Shown one piece after another: positions 34,293 to 43,038 of a stretch of DNA of 64,000 nucleotides. The DNA lies in assembly GCA_964481395.1 (NCBI GenBank), contig CAYZYG010000009.1:10591-74590 (forward strand). The letters are read 5' to 3'. The position numbers and the translations under genes were made by a program. The DNA is from JBFMFH01 sp964481395 (GTDB lineage Bacteria; Acidobacteriota; Vicinamibacteria; Vicinamibacterales; JAKQTR01). The notes below the pieces were generated by a model, which was not told the origin of the DNA, did no database searches, and saw nothing but the letters and a program-made list of their open reading frames with translations. The stretch's first letter is position 1; every line of letters starts with the position of its first letter.

Positions 34293-35690
34293 TCAGAAGC
34301 CCGCCGCGCCGATGGTCTTCCGGTCCACCTGGGGCGCGTATTTCTTCGCAAGGCCCTCGATCTCAGATGCCTTCCCGATGAGGACGAACACCATGTTCTC
34401 GAGGGGGAAGTACTGTTTGATGACGCGGCTCACGTCGGCCATCGTCGCGGCGTCGATTCTCGCGTAATACGTGTCGATCTCGCGCTCGTCGAGACCGTCG
34501 GCCACCAGGCCCGCCAGCGCGTCGGCAAGCTGGTCGCTGGTCTCGATCTCCGGCGGGAACTGGCCCTTCAGGTACGTCTTCGCCGACAGCAGGTCGTCCT
34601 CGGTGATGCCCCGTTCGTGGAGCTGCTTCAGCGTTTCCAGCGTGAGATCGAGTGCCTGCTCGGTGGACGCGTTCCGCGTGTACGAGTTGATCGCGAACGG
34701 CCCCTTCGCCCTCCACTGGGCGAACGACGACCCGGCGCCGTACGTGAGGCCGGACTTGATGCGCAGCGCGGTGTTGATCATCGACGTGAAGCGCCCGCCG
34801 AACAGCGTATTCACGATTTCGACGACGACGCGATCGGGGTTCGACCGGCTGATCCCGACGTTGCCCAGACGGAAGAACGTCTGCGTCGAGTCCGGCTTGT
34901 CGACGAGCAGCAGCCGGCGTCCCTTCACGGGCACCGCGTCGGGCAGCGACACGACGGGCGCCTTTTTCGCGGGCCATGCGCCGAAGCGGGCCGCGATGGC
35001 CTTCTCCATGTCCGCAGCGGCAAAGTCGCCCACCACCGCCATCACGGTCGAGGAAGGCACGTAGTGCGTGTCGTAGAAGCGCGCGACATCGTCGCGCGTG
35101 ACGGACGCGAGGGAGGTCTCGTCGCCGCCCGCAGGTCTGGCGTACGGGTGATTCCCATAGAGGTACGCGTTGAAATAGGTGCCGATGACGCCGGCGGCCC
35201 GGTCTTTCGCCGCCTTGATCCCGTCCACCCGCTGCGCGACGAGCTTCGTGACCTCACCGGCGGGAAACGTGGGATGGAGCATCGCATCGGCGACCAGATC
35301 GAGCCCCTTGTCGAGGTCCTTCTTCATGAACTCGGCCGACGCCTGCGTCGAGTCGACCGACACGCCAGCCCCGAACGAACCGCCGATGAAGTCGAGTTCC
35401 TCCGCGAACCGGTCCGCCGATCGCGTGGGCGTGCCCTTGCGCAGGAGCGCCGCCGTCAACGAGGCCACACCTTCCTTGCCCGCGGGATCGGCGACCGAGC
35501 CGGCGCGCACGACGACGCTGAGGCTGACGATCGGCACCTCCCGCTGTTCCATGAGGAGCAGGGTGAGCCCATTGGGCAGGACGACCTTCTTGTAGGGCGG
35601 GAACTTCAGCGACGCCGGCTGCGCCAACGCAGGAACGGCCATCACGAGGACGAACAGGAGGCTGGCTGCACTTCTGGCGATGTTCTTCAT
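34293..35690 (-). CDS. M16-family protease subunit lacking the zinc motif
   Basis: The 465-residue protein has a signal peptide (MKNIARSAASLLFVLVMAVPALAQ) and the two-domain M16B fold. Where active members have HxxEH it has VASLTAALLRKGT, so zinc cannot be held in the usual way. The C-terminal partner features (TLFGGRFTSMINTALR, GLTYGAGSSFAQW) are intact. In M16B systems such a subunit pairs with an active one and completes the chamber through its Arg/Tyr pair. The active subunit is encoded 9 nt upstream. I infer a periplasmic heterodimer. Confidence 0.9.
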   Translation of the reverse strand: MKNIARSAASLLFVLVMAVPALAQPASLKFPPYKKVVLPNGLTLLLMEQREVPIVSLSVVVRAGSVADPAGKEGVASLTAALLRKGTPTRSADRFAEELDFIGGSFGAGVSVDSTQASAEFMKKDLDKGLDLVADAMLHPTFPAGEVTKLVAQRVDGIKAAKDRAAGVIGTYFNAYLYGNHPYARPAGGDETSLASVTRDDVARFYDTHYVPSSTVMAVVGDFAAADMEKAIAARFGAWPAKKAPVVSLPDAVPVKGRRLLLVDKPDSTQTFFRLGNVGISRSNPDRVVVEIVNTLFGGRFTSMINTALRIKSGLTYGAGSSFAQWRAKGPFAINSYTRNASTEQALDLTLETLKQLHERGITEDDLLSAKTYLKGQFPPEIETSDQLADALAGLVADGLDEREIDTYYARIDAATMADVSRVIKQYFPLENMVFVLIGKASEIEGLAKKYAPQVDRKTIGAAGF

Positions 35691-35699
35691 GTCGGCCTC

Positions 35700-37046
35700 C
35701 TACTTCTTTTCGCCTTCGACTTCGGGAACGAGTGTGGCCACGGTCCGGTTCTGTTCGGTGAAGTACTGCCGCGCGACCCGCTGGACGTCGGCTGCCGTGA
35801 CCCTGGCGAAGTCGTCCGCTGCCGTGAACAGCTTCCGGTAGTCGCCGAAGAACACCTCGTAGGTGCCGATGGCGTTGCTGCGGCCGCTGATGGTCCGGAC
35901 CTGGCGGTAGAAGCCCGAGATCAGGATGTTCTTCGCCTTCTCCAGTTCCTCCGGGGTTACCGCGCCCGTTTTGACGCGGTCGATCTCCTCGTACACGGCC
36001 TTCTCGACCGCAGCCGGGTCCACCCCGGCCTTGGGCTGGGCCGTGATCGTGAAGAGCGTCGGATCGAACGCCCAGTCGGAGCCGCCGCCGACGCTCAGAG
36101 CGATCTGGTCCCGATCGACCAGCCGTCGGTACATGCGCGAACTCTGGCCCGAGAAGAGCACGGTCTCAAGCGCCTGGAGCGCGTAGTAGTCGGGATGCGC
36201 CGTCTGCGGCACGTGCCACGCCATCATCACGATGGGCAGTTGCGCGAACTTCCTGACTTCGACCCGGCGCTCGCCGAGTTGTTCGGGTTCCTTCGTCCGG
36301 ACTGCTGGCGGGGGAGCGGACGAGGGGATCGGCTCGATGTACTGCTCGGCCATCTTGACGATCTCGTCGAACGTGACGTCGCCGCTCACGACCATCGTGG
36401 CGTTCGACGGCGAGTAGCCCATTCGGAAGTGACTCTTCAAATCGTCCATCGTCCAGGCTTCGATGTCGGACATCCAACCGATGACGGGCCACTGGTACGG
36501 ATGGGCCGTAAACGCGGCTGCCGAGAGCTGTTCGTTCAGCAGGCCGAAGTTGTTGGCGTCGACGGCCTGGCGGCGCTCCGACGCGATGACGCCGCGCTCG
36601 GACTCGACGATCTCGGGATCGAAGGACAGATGCTGGATGCGGTCGGCTTCGAGGTCGAAGATGAGTTCGAGCGCCGAGCGGGGGAACCAGTCCTGGTAGA
36701 CCGTGACGTTCTCGCTCGTGTAGGCGTTGTTCGATCCGCCGTTGGCCTCCATCACCCGGTCGAACTCGCCCGGGCCGTACTTCTTCGCGCCGTTGAACAT
36801 CATGTGCTCGAAGAAGTGGGAGATGCCGGTGATGCCCGGCCGCTCGTTGCGCGATCCGACGCGGTAGAAGATGTAGAGCGCCACGCTCGGAATCGAGTGG
36901 TCCTCCTGCACGAGGATCTTCATCCCGTTCTTGAGCGTGTGCGTCCTGACCTCGAACTCCTGCGCCGCGGCAGGGAGGGTCGCCGCACAGAGCGCAGCGG
37001 CTGCCAGCAGCGCCCTCGCGGCATTCGGTGTCTTGCGTCTGTTCAT
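35700..37046 (-). CDS. M16-family zinc protease, catalytic subunit
   Basis: The 448-residue protein starts with a signal peptide (MNRRKTPNAARALLAAAALCAA). ISHFFEHMMFNGAKKYGPGEF contains the inverted zinc motif HxxEH, and the distal Glu lies in VESERGVIASERRQA. It is therefore the active member of an M16B pair with the gene 9 nt downstream. M16B proteases degrade short peptides in a clamshell chamber. The third gene of the group is an outer-membrane barrel-like protein, which would suit uptake of peptides at the cell surface; this is inference. Confidence 0.93.
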   Translation of the reverse strand: MNRRKTPNAARALLAAAALCAATLPAAAQEFEVRTHTLKNGMKILVQEDHSIPSVALYIFYRVGSRNERPGITGISHFFEHMMFNGAKKYGPGEFDRVMEANGGSNNAYTSENVTVYQDWFPRSALELIFDLEADRIQHLSFDPEIVESERGVIASERRQAVDANNFGLLNEQLSAAAFTAHPYQWPVIGWMSDIEAWTMDDLKSHFRMGYSPSNATMVVSGDVTFDEIVKMAEQYIEPIPSSAPPPAVRTKEPEQLGERRVEVRKFAQLPIVMMAWHVPQTAHPDYYALQALETVLFSGQSSRMYRRLVDRDQIALSVGGGSDWAFDPTLFTITAQPKAGVDPAAVEKAVYEEIDRVKTGAVTPEELEKAKNILISGFYRQVRTISGRSNAIGTYEVFFGDYRKLFTAADDFARVTAADVQRVARQYFTEQNRTVATLVPEVEGEKK

Positions 37047-37120
37047 GTTCGCTCCGGTCCTGTGAATCCCGTCTCGCCCAGCCCTGTGTCCGTGCCGGCA
37101 CTCGGGGAAGGTTGCTTCGA

Positions 37121-37148
37121 ATCCCGATCCCCGACCCCCGACTCCCGG
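37121..37148. repeat. Heptamer tandem array, four units
   Basis: ATCCCGA, TCCCCGA, CCCCCGA, CTCCCGG lie between the glutamine synthetase-like gene and the M16 operon. Confidence 0.7.
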
Positions 37149-37157
37149 ATTGTGGCC

Positions 37158-38552
37158 CTATGCTCGCAGCAACGACACCACCCGATCGACCAGGTTCGTT
37201 GCGAAGACCCCACCCGACTCGAGCATCGCCCGGCTCTGGAGGAGCGCATCGGCCACCTCAGGGAATGTGAGTGGGACGCGGCTCTCCGCCTCCGCCGTGC
37301 CTCCGCCCGTGACCGCCGTCCGGGCCAGCCTGCGATCCAGGTCCGTCATGCCGCGTCCCGCGACGACCGCCTGCGCGACGCCCGCCAGCAGCAGGTGCGG
37401 GTGTGCCGAGCCGTCGGGCAGGCGAAACTCGATCGTACCGGGACTGGTCTGCCTCCCGCGCTCGTCGGTGGGGACGATAGGGATGCGAACCAGCGCCTTC
37501 CGGTTGTAGCGCCCCCAGGTGATCGCGCTCGGGGCCTCCTTGCCCTGTCCGAGTCGGACGAACGAATCGCGGCTGCGGTTCCCGAAGGCCATCAGCGCCG
37601 CCCCATGCGTGACGAGGCCTCCGATGAGCCACGTGGCCTCCGGCGCCAGTGTGCCGTCCGCCGTCGTGTGGGGCAGATAGTCCCCGTCCCGCATCGATGC
37701 GAAATGGAAGTGCATGCCGCTGCCCGCGTGGCCCTTTCGCGCCATGGGCGCGAAGCTGCACAGCATCCCGGCCCGGTGAGCCAGATTGCGGAGCACCCAC
37801 TGGGTGAGCACCACGCCGTCCGCAGCCTCGGGCAGCGGGCGCAGCCACAGCTCGATTTCGTGCTGCTCCCAGACGCGCGGGTCCGAGGCATCCGACTGGA
37901 CGTAGCCGACCTCGGCATGGCCGTACTTGACCGGCACACCCATTTCGGCGAGATGAACCAGCGCCTGCCGCCGCAGCGACTCGCCAAACACGAACGGCGA
38001 GGTCGCATGATAACCGCGCTCGTTCGCGCCGTAGGCGTCCGCGTCCTGGCCGCGGTGGCCGAGGAAGTACTCGATCTCGCCGAGCGCGTGCAACTCGGTG
38101 CCCGTCTCCGCGACCAACCGCCGGTACGCGGTGCGGACAATGGTGTCCGGCGATTCCGCCAGCGGGGTGCCCTGGCGATTGAAGTGGCTGCAGAGCAGCG
38201 CCATGGCTGGCTCATGGGCGAACGGATCCAGGAACGCCGACGACAGTCGCGGCCGCAGGACGATGTCGGACGCGCCGACGGGAATCCCCAGTTCGCCGAA
38301 TAGACTGGAGCCGTCGGCCCGTTCGCCGCCGGCCAGCACGTCGAGGAGATGGGCGCGATCGCGCGGAACGAAATCCAGCGTCTTCAGCCAGCCGTCGCCG
38401 CCGACGTGCATCAGCGAGAGGAGGCGGATCCCGCGGTCGTGGACGACGCCGGCAAGGTCGTCGGCCGTCCAGTCCGCCGGAGGCTTGCCAATGAGGCGGT
38501 GCAGCGTCTGTACCGGGGCGCGATGGTCGGGGTCGGTCTGGACTGAGGACAT
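37158..38552 (-). CDS. Divergent glutamine synthetase-family protein
   Basis: ATG at 38552 gives 464 residues, the usual GSI length. Recognisable parts are LGEIEYFLG and YGHAEVGYVQ (metal-binding Glu), GHAGSGMHFHFA (the conserved His of GSGMH), FGNRSRDSFVRL in place of NHxVNSYKRL, KALVRIP and TIEFRLPDGSAHPHLLLAG in place of the NPSAHP region. The N-terminal part follows GSI (FVPRD for the beta-grasp, HLLDVLAGGERADGSSLFG). Motif drift suggests a GS-like gamma-glutamyl ligase for another amine rather than the housekeeping enzyme. The gene stands alone and is divergent from the carboxypeptidase gene. Confidence 0.82.
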   Translation of the reverse strand: MSSVQTDPDHRAPVQTLHRLIGKPPADWTADDLAGVVHDRGIRLLSLMHVGGDGWLKTLDFVPRDRAHLLDVLAGGERADGSSLFGELGIPVGASDIVLRPRLSSAFLDPFAHEPAMALLCSHFNRQGTPLAESPDTIVRTAYRRLVAETGTELHALGEIEYFLGHRGQDADAYGANERGYHATSPFVFGESLRRQALVHLAEMGVPVKYGHAEVGYVQSDASDPRVWEQHEIELWLRPLPEAADGVVLTQWVLRNLAHRAGMLCSFAPMARKGHAGSGMHFHFASMRDGDYLPHTTADGTLAPEATWLIGGLVTHGAALMAFGNRSRDSFVRLGQGKEAPSAITWGRYNRKALVRIPIVPTDERGRQTSPGTIEFRLPDGSAHPHLLLAGVAQAVVAGRGMTDLDRRLARTAVTGGGTAEAESRVPLTFPEVADALLQSRAMLESGGVFATNLVDRVVSLLRA

Positions 38553-38676
38553 GGTCGTCTGGCTCCGTCTGCGGGGCCTCCCCATCTTATCCAATGGCCC
38601 CCGTGGCCCGAACCGCGGCTGGAAAAGGAGACCAGCCCCCAAGGTCCCCCTGCGCAGTCGGCCTACAATGGGGCCT

Positions 38677-40050
38677 ATGCGCCTGCACCCTGCCTTCATC
38701 GCTCCGCTCGCGGTCCTGGTGCTTTCATCCTGCGCAACCGCGCCGGCGCCGCGGAGCGCACCCGGCATCGAACCGGGGCTGTCTTCTCAGGCTCTGGCGG
38801 AGATCTGGAACCGCGAGCGCGTGTCCTGGCCGGTCCCGCCGCTGGTCCGGCATGCCGATGTGGAGGCTCGGCTGCGGGAAGTGCAGGCGTCCGCGCCCGA
38901 CTTCTTCAGCCTCGAGGAGATCGGCCGGTCGGTCGAGGGACGATCGATCAACCACCTCTGGTTCGGCCGCGGCCCCTACAAGGTGCTGCTCTGGTCGCAG
39001 ATGCACGGGGACGAGCCGACCGCGACGGCGGCCCTCTTCGACGTCTTCGAGTACATGAGCCGCCACCGGGACGAGCCGGCCGTGCGCCGGATGCTCGACG
39101 CGCTGACGTTTCACGTCGTGCCCATGCTGAACCCCGACGGTGCTGAGCGTTTCCAGCGGAGGAACGCCCAGGGCATTGACATCAATCGCGATGCCCTGCG
39201 CCTGCAGACGCCAGAAGGACGTGTGCTCAAAGCCCTGCGCGACCGCCTCGACGCGCCCATCGGCTTCAACCTCCACAACCAGAACTGGAGGACGTCGGCA
39301 GGAGAGACGAAGGAGCCCGCGTCCATCTCCCTGTTGTCGGTGGCGTTTGACGAGGCGCGCACCGAGAGCCCGGGACGCATCCTGACCAAGCAGATCTGCG
39401 CCGTCATCCGTGACGCGCTCGAGCCGCTGGCACCGGGGCGGGTCGGCCGGTACGACGACGAGTTCGAGGTTCGGGCGTTCGGCGACAACATCACGAAGTG
39501 GGGCACGAGCGTCGTGCTGATTGAGACAGGGCCGTGGCCGGCTCTCGAACCTGATCCGCATCTCGTCCGGCTGAATTTCGTGGCGCTGATGTCGGCGTTC
39601 GATGCGCTGGCGACCGGCCGGGTGCGGCAGGCCGACGTGCGGCGTTACGAGACGCTGCCGATCAACGGCTCGAGCGTCTTCTACGTCCTCGTTCGCAACG
39701 CGACGGTCGTCAGTGGGACCGGCGTGGCCCCGTTCACCGCCGACATCGGGATTCTGGCTAATCGTCAGGTTCGCGAGGTCAACGGCGTCCGGCAGATCCG
39801 CCTCTCCGCGCGAATCGAGGACCTCGGCGACCTGCACCCCATGGGTGGTCTCGAGGAGATCGATGCCTCGGGTCTGGTCGCGGCACCCCTGTTCGACCCG
39901 GCGCTGAGAGCGGGAGATGTCACCCGCCTCCCGGACTGGCGCGCCAAACCGGCGGCCACGACCATCAGCCCTGGGGAGCCGGCGGCCATCCTCCTGCTCG
40001 AGCCTGCTGCGGACGGTGCCTTCCGCGTCGTTCGCGTCCTCTCCTGGTGA
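38677..40050 (+). CDS. M14-family zinc carboxypeptidase-like lipoprotein
   Basis: From ATG 38677 (38668 is also in frame) the protein begins with a lipoprotein signal, IAPLAVLVLSSC, lipobox LSSC. The peptidase domain shows zinc ligands in SQMHGDEPTA (HxxE) and FNLHNQNW (third His), substrate-site features NPDGAERFQRRNAQGIDINRD, and the general-base Glu in VVLIETGPW. M14 enzymes cut C-terminal residues or peptidoglycan stems. The last 150 residues form an extra beta-rich domain. At 457 residues it is complete. A strong palindrome follows the stop. Confidence 0.9.
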   Translation: MRLHPAFIAPLAVLVLSSCATAPAPRSAPGIEPGLSSQALAEIWNRERVSWPVPPLVRHADVEARLREVQASAPDFFSLEEIGRSVEGRSINHLWFGRGPYKVLLWSQMHGDEPTATAALFDVFEYMSRHRDEPAVRRMLDALTFHVVPMLNPDGAERFQRRNAQGIDINRDALRLQTPEGRVLKALRDRLDAPIGFNLHNQNWRTSAGETKEPASISLLSVAFDEARTESPGRILTKQICAVIRDALEPLAPGRVGRYDDEFEVRAFGDNITKWGTSVVLIETGPWPALEPDPHLVRLNFVALMSAFDALATGRVRQADVRRYETLPINGSSVFYVLVRNATVVSGTGVAPFTADIGILANRQVREVNGVRQIRLSARIEDLGDLHPMGGLEEIDASGLVAAPLFDPALRAGDVTRLPDWRAKPAATTISPGEPAAILLLEPAADGAFRVVRVLSW

Positions 40051-40056
40051 CACTAA

Positions 40057-40098
40057 CCCCCGGACCACCCCCGCTCTAGAGCGGGGGTGATCCGGGGG
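40057..40098. terminator. 42-nt near-perfect palindrome downstream of M14 gene
   Basis: CCCCCGGACCACCCCCGCTCT is followed at once by its reverse complement with one mismatch (21-nt arms, centred on TCTAGA). It begins 7 nt after the stop codon at 40050. It can form a very stable hairpin; no T-run follows. Terminator or transcript-end stabiliser is the simplest role. Confidence 0.65.
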
Positions 40099-40432
40099 AC
40101 CTTGCCCCGACCTTGGTCGGGTCTCGCCCGGGGCTCTCGCCCGGGGTTCGTCCCGCGGTGTCGCCTCGCTCTGCCCCCTGGTCTCCTGACTCCTGACTCC
40201 TGACCCCCCTAATTCTGACCGCCCACCCGCGTCATCGTGCGCCATCCTCGGCCGGCGCACGATGTCGCCTTCCATTCTCCTAAGGACTGCCTAGATTCGG
40301 GACAGGGTGTCTCGATGTCTGACCCCGTCGAGCCCCAGCGGTCCGGGCGGCCGTCGCCGCGCCACGTGGTGGCCTCAGGCGCGTCGGCGGCCTGCCGGCA
40401 TTCCCGTTCAGCCGGGTCCGCAGGAGACTGTC
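40099..40432. other. Intergenic region with heptamer array
   Basis: After the palindrome comes a run of small GC inverted repeats (CGACCTTGGTCG; two CGCCCGGGGCT/CGCCCGGGGTT copies). A heptamer array follows at 40181-40201 (GTCTCCT, GACTCCT, GACTCCT), ending in AATTCTGAC like the arrays at 1031 and 58551. A frame opening at 40307 runs into the next gene but has no ribosome site, so I treat it as leader. Confidence 0.55.
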
Positions 40433-41983
40433 ATGAAACGCGCAGGCGCTCAGCACGGGCTGTCGCTCGTCGAAGCCACAATCATCCTCATGTCCCTGCT
40501 GGTGCTCGGGGGCGTTCTGGCCCCCTCCATCAAGGACTACATCGAAGACGCCAAGATGGTGAAGGTGAAGGAGGACTGCGAGGCGATCGGCCTGTCCATC
40601 GCACGCCTCCTCAGGGACGTCGGTCCGTGCGTCAAGATTGACGGGCGCCAGCCCTGCACGATGTTCAACCGGGCCGACCTGCTCATCAGTGAGGGACACG
40701 AGGTCGAGGGCTACACAGAGACAGCCCGGGCGACCCTCTCGACCGTGACCTGCGAGAGCGTCGCCGGAGCGGTCAATTACGTGACCGAGTACGTGCCCAG
40801 GCCGGCGCCGGCCGGCGTGAGTTGGAAGGACGCGACGCACCTCGGTGGCTCGACCGCCTTCTATGCGCCGCCGCTGGTCACCACCGCCAGCCTGAAGCGG
40901 ATGGTCGACACCCAGGGCCTGGCCGACGACATTCGAGCGGTGATGCGCGACAGCGGCATCCCGGACGCGGCCGAGGGCGTGATCGCGACACTGCAGACCC
41001 TCTCGACCACCACGACCCCCGCGGGGGCCCTCCCGGCGTGCAGCGGCGTCGAGCCGCCGATCGGCTCGGTCGTCGAATGCGAGCTCCGGGCCGGGGAGAC
41101 GCTGCACTGGATGGCGTACCGGCCAGGAGCCAAGTCTGGCAACCGCGCTCCGGGACGGCTGGAGTACGTCCGGTGGGCGGGGAAGGAACCGGTGAAGTCC
41201 TTCGCGTTCCGAGTCGAAGCCGACAAGGAGGTCTACACGTTCCTCATTCCGGCGCCGTGCGCCAACCTCTCGCTGATGTCCGTCGCGGATATCCGCCAGC
41301 GGGAGGTGGGGGGCGGCACGACGACAGCGTGCAGCGAGACCGGCACGAGCGTCGGCGGTGGCGCGTCGTACAGATCAGCCGCGTGGTCCGAGACGGTCTC
41401 GGTGAACGCGCGGTCGGAGATCGGCTGGTATCACACGCCCCTCTGGGCCGGCCTGCCCAACGGGCATCCGAACGTCGACTACATCGAGAACCATCTGATC
41501 CGCAACTGGCCGTCGAACGCGCCGGGTCTGCACTATGCGATCCCGGGCCAGCACCCGGACCTGCTCGTGGGGCCCCGGTTCAACCTCGGCTGGCGGGGGC
41601 CGTATCTGTCCGCTCCGATTGGGGATGACCCGTGGGGGCACAAGTACTTCGTCAACACGATCTTCCTCTTCGCCATGGGCAACCAGCCGCACGCCGAAGG
41701 CTACTCGACCTGGTCATCCGACACGGTCTGCCTGTCGGCCGGCCCGAATGGCTGGGTCGAGACGCCCTTCACGTCGTACGGGTATCCGGGTACCAGTGGC
41801 TATGAATCCGGGTACTACAGCACGACTTCGACGAGCTACTACGGTTCGTTCGGCGACGATCCGAGGCGTCTGAGTTCCTACGGTTACGGCGGGCGCAGGT
41901 ACGTTCCGGGTCCGCAGTACCCCGCGGGCACCATTCGCAGCGGCGACGACTTCGTCTACGTGATCTCGGGCAGCTCGCGCTAG
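40433..41983 (+). CDS. Large type II pseudopilin-like (GspG-type) protein
   Basis: ATG at 40433 has CAGGAG 6 nt upstream. The N-terminus is a type IV prepilin signal: short basic leader, AQHG then LSLVEATIILMSLLVLGGV, with Glu at mature position 5, so a prepilin peptidase should cut after Gly. GspG-like blocks appear near the C-terminus: GWRGPYLSAPIGDDPWGHKYFVN and CLSAGPNGWVET. At 516 residues it is far longer than GspG (about 145) because of a central region of some 330 residues with paired Cys. The next gene encodes a shorter relative. No secretion ATPase or secretin is nearby. Confidence 0.82.
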   Translation: MKRAGAQHGLSLVEATIILMSLLVLGGVLAPSIKDYIEDAKMVKVKEDCEAIGLSIARLLRDVGPCVKIDGRQPCTMFNRADLLISEGHEVEGYTETARATLSTVTCESVAGAVNYVTEYVPRPAPAGVSWKDATHLGGSTAFYAPPLVTTASLKRMVDTQGLADDIRAVMRDSGIPDAAEGVIATLQTLSTTTTPAGALPACSGVEPPIGSVVECELRAGETLHWMAYRPGAKSGNRAPGRLEYVRWAGKEPVKSFAFRVEADKEVYTFLIPAPCANLSLMSVADIRQREVGGGTTTACSETGTSVGGGASYRSAAWSETVSVNARSEIGWYHTPLWAGLPNGHPNVDYIENHLIRNWPSNAPGLHYAIPGQHPDLLVGPRFNLGWRGPYLSAPIGDDPWGHKYFVNTIFLFAMGNQPHAEGYSTWSSDTVCLSAGPNGWVETPFTSYGYPGTSGYESGYYSTTSTSYYGSFGDDPRRLSSYGYGGRRYVPGPQYPAGTIRSGDDFVYVISGSSR

Positions 41984-42047
41984 CCCGGTCCCGGCATTTC
42001 AGATCGCCCGGCCGCGCCCGCGCGCGCGGCCGGGGCGGCGAACCGAG

Positions 42048-42752
42048 ATGGACCGACGTCGCGAGCCTCTTCCCTTCAGACGGCCGGAAAGCCCGGCGGG
42101 ACTACGGCCGGGCCCGGTCCCCGTCCCGCCGAAGCGCTCCGGCCCCGCGCGCCGCCGCGTTCGCGGGATCGGTCTCTACGTCATTCTAGCGTGTGCGGTC
42201 GCGGTGGCACTGATGCTGGCACCCTCGATCCAGCGCGCGCCGGACGGACCGCTGATCGATCGGGCGCGGAGCGACTGCATCACGATCGGGTCCGCCATCC
42301 TGCGCTTCCAGACCGACACGGGTCTGGCGCCACGCTGGTTCCGCGCGTCGGACGTTCACGCGCCGGCTACGTCACGCGTCATGGTCATCGTCGGGCCTGG
42401 CCGGATTCCTCGCGAGGTCGGGTCGACCGGGTGGACGACCGAGGCCACCGATGAACTCAACGCGCAACTGACGACGAACGGCCCCGGTTACGCCGTCATG
42501 GAACCCAGCGGCGCGCCAGGGTGGAACGGACCGTACCTCGCGCCAGGTCAGATCGGACCCGACCCTTGGAACCACCGCTACATGGTCAACGTGGGGCTGT
42601 TGTCGTCACGCGGATCCGGATCGCGAGAGCATGACGCCCGCGCCGTCTGGGTCCTCTCGGCCGGTCCGAACGGCATCATCGAGACGACGATCGACCAGCC
42701 TGCGGATCGCGCTCGCACGGGCGGCGACGACATCGTGTATCGGATTCAGTGA
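42048..42752 (+). CDS. GspG-like pseudopilin paralogue with atypical N-terminus
   Basis: The 234-residue protein shares with the preceding one the pattern DC-x2-IG-x2-I-x-R-x3-D-x-G, then GWNGPYLAPGQIGPDPWNHRYMVN, LSAGPNGIIET and a closing GDDIVYRI. These are the GspG-type C-terminal calcium-site and sheet regions. Its N-terminus has 40 basic, Pro-rich residues, then one hydrophobic helix (GIGLYVILACAVAVALML) that lacks the Glu5 and clear Gly cleavage site of prepilins. It may be an uncleaved membrane partner of the larger pseudopilin. The gap between the two genes is 64 nt. Confidence 0.75.
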   Translation: MDRRREPLPFRRPESPAGLRPGPVPVPPKRSGPARRRVRGIGLYVILACAVAVALMLAPSIQRAPDGPLIDRARSDCITIGSAILRFQTDTGLAPRWFRASDVHAPATSRVMVIVGPGRIPREVGSTGWTTEATDELNAQLTTNGPGYAVMEPSGAPGWNGPYLAPGQIGPDPWNHRYMVNVGLLSSRGSGSREHDARAVWVLSAGPNGIIETTIDQPADRARTGGDDIVYRIQ

Positions 42753-42774
42753 AGGACGGGGCAGATTCCCACAC

Positions 42775-42842
42775 GGTCGGGACCCGGGACCCGGGGCCGG
42801 GGATCAGCTGTTGAGTCCCGAGTTCCCATTCGTGGTCCTCGG
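42775..42842. repeat. Dispersed element: heptamer array plus conserved tail (copy 2)
   Basis: GGTCGGG, ACCCGGG, ACCCGGG, GCCGGGG (42775-42802) are followed by GAGTCCCGAGTTCCCATT and CGTGGTCCTCGG. Layout and tail match 31812-31878. Confidence 0.7.
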
Positions 42843-43038
42843 TGATGATGAACCCCACTGTCTCGAAACGAGGCACTGGGCGCTGGCTCATGTCCAATAC
42901 CTAGGCACAGTGCCTGGCATGCCCCGAAACGAGACAAAGACACTGCCCAGTAACGGGACATTCTGCTCAGAAACCAGGCATCGGCGACAGCCGGAAGTGG
43001 TAATCTCTTCGATCGCAGACACACGCTGCTGGCTTCCG
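42843..43038 (+). promoter_or_regulatory. Probable regulatory region upstream of HTH-TM regulator
   Basis: This stretch is less GC-rich than its surroundings. It contains the perfect 11-bp palindrome GGCACAGTGCC (42904-42914), two copies of CGAAACGAG (near 42866 and 42925), and AACGAGACA/AACGGGACA about 28 nt apart. These could be operator sites, possibly for the regulator itself. No promoter can be fixed. Confidence 0.35.

Noticed and set aside
34041..38303. A 1420-codon open frame on the plus strand
   Set aside because: It runs antisense across the barrel gene, two M16 protease genes and the glutamine synthetase-like gene, all with clear motifs. Its translation is Arg/Val/Leu-rich without domains, typical of the complementary frame in GC-rich genes.
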